Shown: piece after piece, positions 6,422 through 7,147 of the stretch
How the letters are laid out: each line of letters starts with the position of its first letter
Numbering within the stretch: the stretch's first letter is position 1
Assembly (NCBI GenBank): GCA_003854995.1
Contig: RQOI01000010.1
Span: 1-7,147 of the forward strand
Source: Candidatus Zhuqueibacterota bacterium
Lineage (GTDB): Bacteria; Zhuqueibacterota; Zhuqueibacteria; Residuimicrobiales; Krinioviventaceae
Length of the DNA: 7,147 bases
Direction of reading: 5' to 3'
Made by a program: the position numbers and the translations under genes
The notes under the pieces: model-generated
Seen by the model: only the letters and a program-made list of their open reading frames with translations
What the model was told of the DNA's origin: nothing
Databases searched by the model: none

Positions 6422-6587
6422 TCGTCGGCCTCTTTTCAGCAAGTGATTCGGCGCCCGCTGCTGCCTTGATGATCCTGCCGTCCGTCCAAAAGCGCGCTCC
6501 AAAAGTGTTCCCTGAGCCGATTGAATCCTCAACAATGAGCTCGCCGCAGGCTGAACACTTGCGAATGATGACTGTACCGAGGATCAT
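6399..6587 (-). CDS. Short CxxC (half zinc-ribbon) protein, probably C-terminally truncated
   Basis: A 62-residue protein beginning MILGTVIIRKCSACGEL. The pair C11-x-x-C14 is followed by the stretch GSGNTFGARFWTDG (24-37). From memory this resembles small conserved bacterial proteins and domains in which a CxxC, an SGNTFGAxxWTDGK block and then a second CPxC pair form a zinc ribbon. Here the sequence diverges after WTDGR and ends in a low-complexity Ala/Glu/Arg tail with one cysteine (C61). Neither other frame restores a second CxxC. The gene may have lost its 3' half by a deletion that joined it to the methyltransferase, or be a short variant. AAAGGA about 9 bases before the ATG at 6587 and the perfect promoter upstream indicate that it is expressed as the first gene of the unit. 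Function is unknown; a metal-binding or nucleic-acid-binding role is only a guess. Confidence 0.65.
   Translation of the reverse strand: MILGTVIIRKCSACGELIVEDSIGSGNTFGARFWTDGRIIKAAAGAESLAEKRPTNETDRCR
6429..6433 (-). promoter_or_regulatory. Ribosome binding site deciding the methyltransferase start
   Basis: AGAGG lies 7 bases before the ATG at 6421, inside the end of the CxxC gene. It favours 6421 over the in-frame ATG at 6535, which has no comparable site and would add sequence unlike a methyltransferase. Confidence 0.7.
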
Positions 6588-6620
6588 GGTTTTATTTCCT
6601 TTTTATGTCGGATCCTTTTA

Positions 6621-6649
6621 TGGCGATGCTGTAGTTTAATCTATCGCCA
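6621..6649 (-). promoter_or_regulatory. Leader stem-loop upstream of the CxxC gene
   Basis: TGGCGAT and ATCGCCA form a perfect 7-bp stem around a 15-base loop, within the roughly 80-base leader between the promoter at 6675-6703 and the ATG at 6587. It has no U-run, so it is not a terminator. It could be an mRNA-stabilising hairpin or an operator. Confidence 0.4.
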
Positions 6650-6674
6650 GATCGGATCAAGCTCTGGCAGCGTG

Positions 6675-6703
6675 ATTATATTGATTGCTGACCGAAATGT
6701 CAA
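6675..6703 (-). promoter_or_regulatory. Perfect-consensus sigma70 promoter for the CxxC/methyltransferase unit
   Basis: On the minus strand TTGACA (6703-6698) and TATAAT (6680-6675) both match consensus at 6/6, with an optimal 17-base spacer. The start of transcription should be near 6668, giving a leader of about 80 bases. No other promoter is obvious before the lipoprotein gene, so all four minus-strand genes down to 4806 may depend on it. Confidence 0.82.
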
Positions 6704-6730
6704 GTGAAATGAGCGCTGTTGAGTGAAATG
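6703..6730. repeat. Pair of 9-bp direct repeats between divergent promoters
   Basis: AGTGAAATG occurs at 6703-6711 and again at 6722-6730, a 19-base period (close to two helical turns). The first copy abuts the -35 box of the minus-strand promoter and the second lies further upstream. This is where a transcription factor would bind to affect that promoter, or the tRNA promoter facing the other way. No regulator is identified. Confidence 0.5.
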
Positions 6731-6754
6731 GATGGTGCGGCGATGAAAATATTC

Positions 6755-6783
6755 TTGCTTTTCAACTGAAAAATTTGTATACT
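6755..6783 (+). promoter_or_regulatory. Promoter of tRNA-Asp
   Basis: TTGCTT (6755-6760, 3/6) is followed after 17 bases by TATACT (6778-6783, 5/6). The -10 box ends 15 bases before the first base of the tRNA, which leaves a short 5' leader of about 9 bases for processing. Confidence 0.55.
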
Positions 6784-6798
6784 TGCGCTTGAAAGTAT

Positions 6799-6872
6799 GG
6801 GGTCGTGGTGCAGCTGGTTAGCACATCGGCCTGTCAAGCCGAAGGTCGCGGGTTCGAGCCCCGTCGGCCCCG
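6799..6872 (+). tRNA. trnD: tRNA-Asp (anticodon GTC)
   Basis: A complete cloverleaf of 74 bases. The acceptor arm GGGGTCG pairs with CGGCCCC (6865-6871) with one G-U pair, and the discriminator is G6872. The D-loop contains CAGCTGGTTAGCAC. The anticodon stem TCGGC/GCCGA encloses the loop CTGTCAA with anticodon GTC at 6833-6835. The T-arm contains GGGTTCGAGCCCC. The 3' CCA is not encoded, since CA then GG follow. The gene is intact although an integrase gene follows about 100 bases away, as expected when an element integrates at the 3' end of a tRNA gene and restores it. Confidence 0.97.
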
Positions 6873-6883
6873 CAGGATAAAAG

Positions 6884-6918
6884 AAGCCAATACAAAAAGT
6901 TATGTATTGGCTTTTTTT
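6884..6918 (+). terminator. Intrinsic terminator after tRNA-Asp
   Basis: AAGCCAATAC (6884-6893) pairs perfectly with GTATTGGCTT (6904-6913) around a 10-base loop, and the T-tract runs through 6912-6918. It lies 12 bases after the tRNA and ends the tRNA transcript before the integrase gene. If the attachment site is in the tRNA 3' end, this terminator is supplied by the inserted element. Confidence 0.85.
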
Positions 6919-6924
6919 ATAAAG

Positions 6925-6964
6925 TCCTCCTCTGGACGATTGTCACAAAATTGTCACAGGAGGA
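6925..6964 (+). promoter_or_regulatory. Integrase leader: SD-masking hairpin enclosing tandem TTGTCACA sites
   Basis: TCCTCCT (6925-6931) is exactly complementary to AGGAGGA (6958-6964), which contains the integrase Shine-Dalgarno sequence (AGGAGG, 8 bases before the ATG). Folding the RNA would hide the ribosome binding site in a 7-bp stem. The 26-base loop holds two perfect copies of ATTGTCACA (6939-6947 and 6950-6958) spaced 11 bases apart, about one helical turn. These are plausible binding sites for integrase, excisionase or a repressor. The function is inferred. Confidence 0.5.
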
Positions 6965-6971
6965 AGACGCT

Positions 6972-7147
6972 ATGAATTTGTACAAACGCACCAACGGCTA
7001 TTGGTATGTTGAATACACCCGCCATGGCAAACGGGTGCAACAATCTACAAAGACCAAATCTGAGAAACAAGCGCTCGCCTTTCTTACTGACCTCAAGAAT
7101 CAACGCAATCCTTCATGCTCTATTACACTCACAAAGTTTATGGAAGA
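6972..7147 (+). CDS. Tyrosine recombinase/phage-type integrase, N-terminal fragment (partial)
   Basis: The first 58 residues are present and the gene continues past the right edge. The N-terminus NLYKRTNGYWYVEYTRHGKR, followed by QQSTKTKSEKQALAFL, matches the arm-type DNA-binding domain of tyrosine integrases: a three-stranded sheet with aromatic residues, a GKR turn, a T/S-rich stretch and then a helix. The last residues (ITLTKFME) look like the start of the core-binding SAM-like domain. The catalytic Arg/His/Tyr residues are outside the window, so catalysis is not shown here. The start is well supported by AGGAGG 8 bases upstream. The family catalyses site-specific integration and excision. 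The adjacent tRNA-Asp is the probable target. The DNA is more AT-rich than the minus-strand genes to the left, in keeping with acquired DNA. Confidence 0.88.
   Translation, partial: MNLYKRTNGYWYVEYTRHGKRVQQSTKTKSEKQALAFLTDLKNQRNPSCSITLTKFME

Larger units (their letters stand above)
6851..7147 (+). mobile_element. Left end of a tRNA-Asp-linked integrative element (continues right)
   Basis: An integrase gene starts 100 bases after an intact tRNA-Asp gene and points away from it. This is the common layout of genomic islands, prophages and integrative elements that recombine in the 3' part of a tRNA gene. The likely attachment core is the T-arm/acceptor region (about 6851-6872), and the boundary drawn is an estimate. 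The expected second copy of the tRNA 3' end is outside the window, so the element is inferred from one end only. Confidence 0.6.

Noticed and set aside
5864..6469. Plus-strand open frame (201 codons) opposite the methyltransferase
   Set aside because: It is antisense to a gene with intact SAM-binding motifs and has no domain of its own.
6422..6535. 38-residue N-terminal extension of the methyltransferase
   Set aside because: The extension is the other-frame reading of the CxxC gene. The ATG at 6421 has a well-placed AGAGG site and begins the family-like sequence.
1..7147. CRISPR array, riboswitch or toxin-antitoxin pair
   Set aside because: There are no regularly spaced identical repeats. 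The only repeats are the two CGCAAAG copies and short pairs, and no known riboswitch core or toxin family was recognised.

Overview
The window reads as chromosomal DNA of a Gram-negative, probably uncultivated bacterium. It encodes a LolA-like periplasmic protein and a lipobox protein, which implies an outer membrane. Several well-formed Shine-Dalgarno sites and a perfect TTGACA-N17-TATAAT promoter argue against Bacteroidota proper, whose usual promoter motif differs. The CGCAAAG-type hairpin repeats and small coiled-coil proteins recall FCB-group or other environmental lineages, but the phylum cannot be fixed from this sequence.

Layout from left to right. (1) 1-1741, minus strand: a LolA-like outer-membrane lipoprotein-sorting protein and, one base downstream, a MacB/FtsX-type ABC permease that runs off the left edge. 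Both lie behind a good sigma70-type promoter at 1818-1846. (2) 1947-2047: a large imperfect hairpin of the CGCAAAG family. (3) 2071-4470, minus: an MgtA-like P-type cation ATPase with several variant motif residues. (4) 4471-4805: non-coding, with a second, rearranged copy of the CGCAAAG repeat, so the ATPase is bracketed by the family. (5) 4806-6587, minus: a likely four-gene transcription unit from a perfect consensus promoter at 6675-6703. In order of transcription it holds a short CxxC protein that looks C-terminally shortened, an LCMT-family SAM methyltransferase, a small N-terminally anchored coiled-coil protein, and a lipoprotein with a C-terminal membrane helix. The last two genes overlap by 98 bases in different frames and look like a phage spanin pair. 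(6) 6755-6918, plus: promoter, tRNA-Asp(GTC) and an intrinsic terminator. (7) 6972 to the right edge, plus: the N-terminus of a tyrosine recombinase, preceded by tandem TTGTCACA motifs and a hairpin that could mask its ribosome binding site.

How the parts relate: the left pair belongs to lipoprotein or envelope ABC export. The ATPase is an independent ion-transport gene. The tRNA-Asp/integrase junction is the classic left end of an integrative element that continues to the right. The spanin-like pair lies on the other (5') side of the tRNA, so it is not obviously part of that element. It is the most unusual item in the window.
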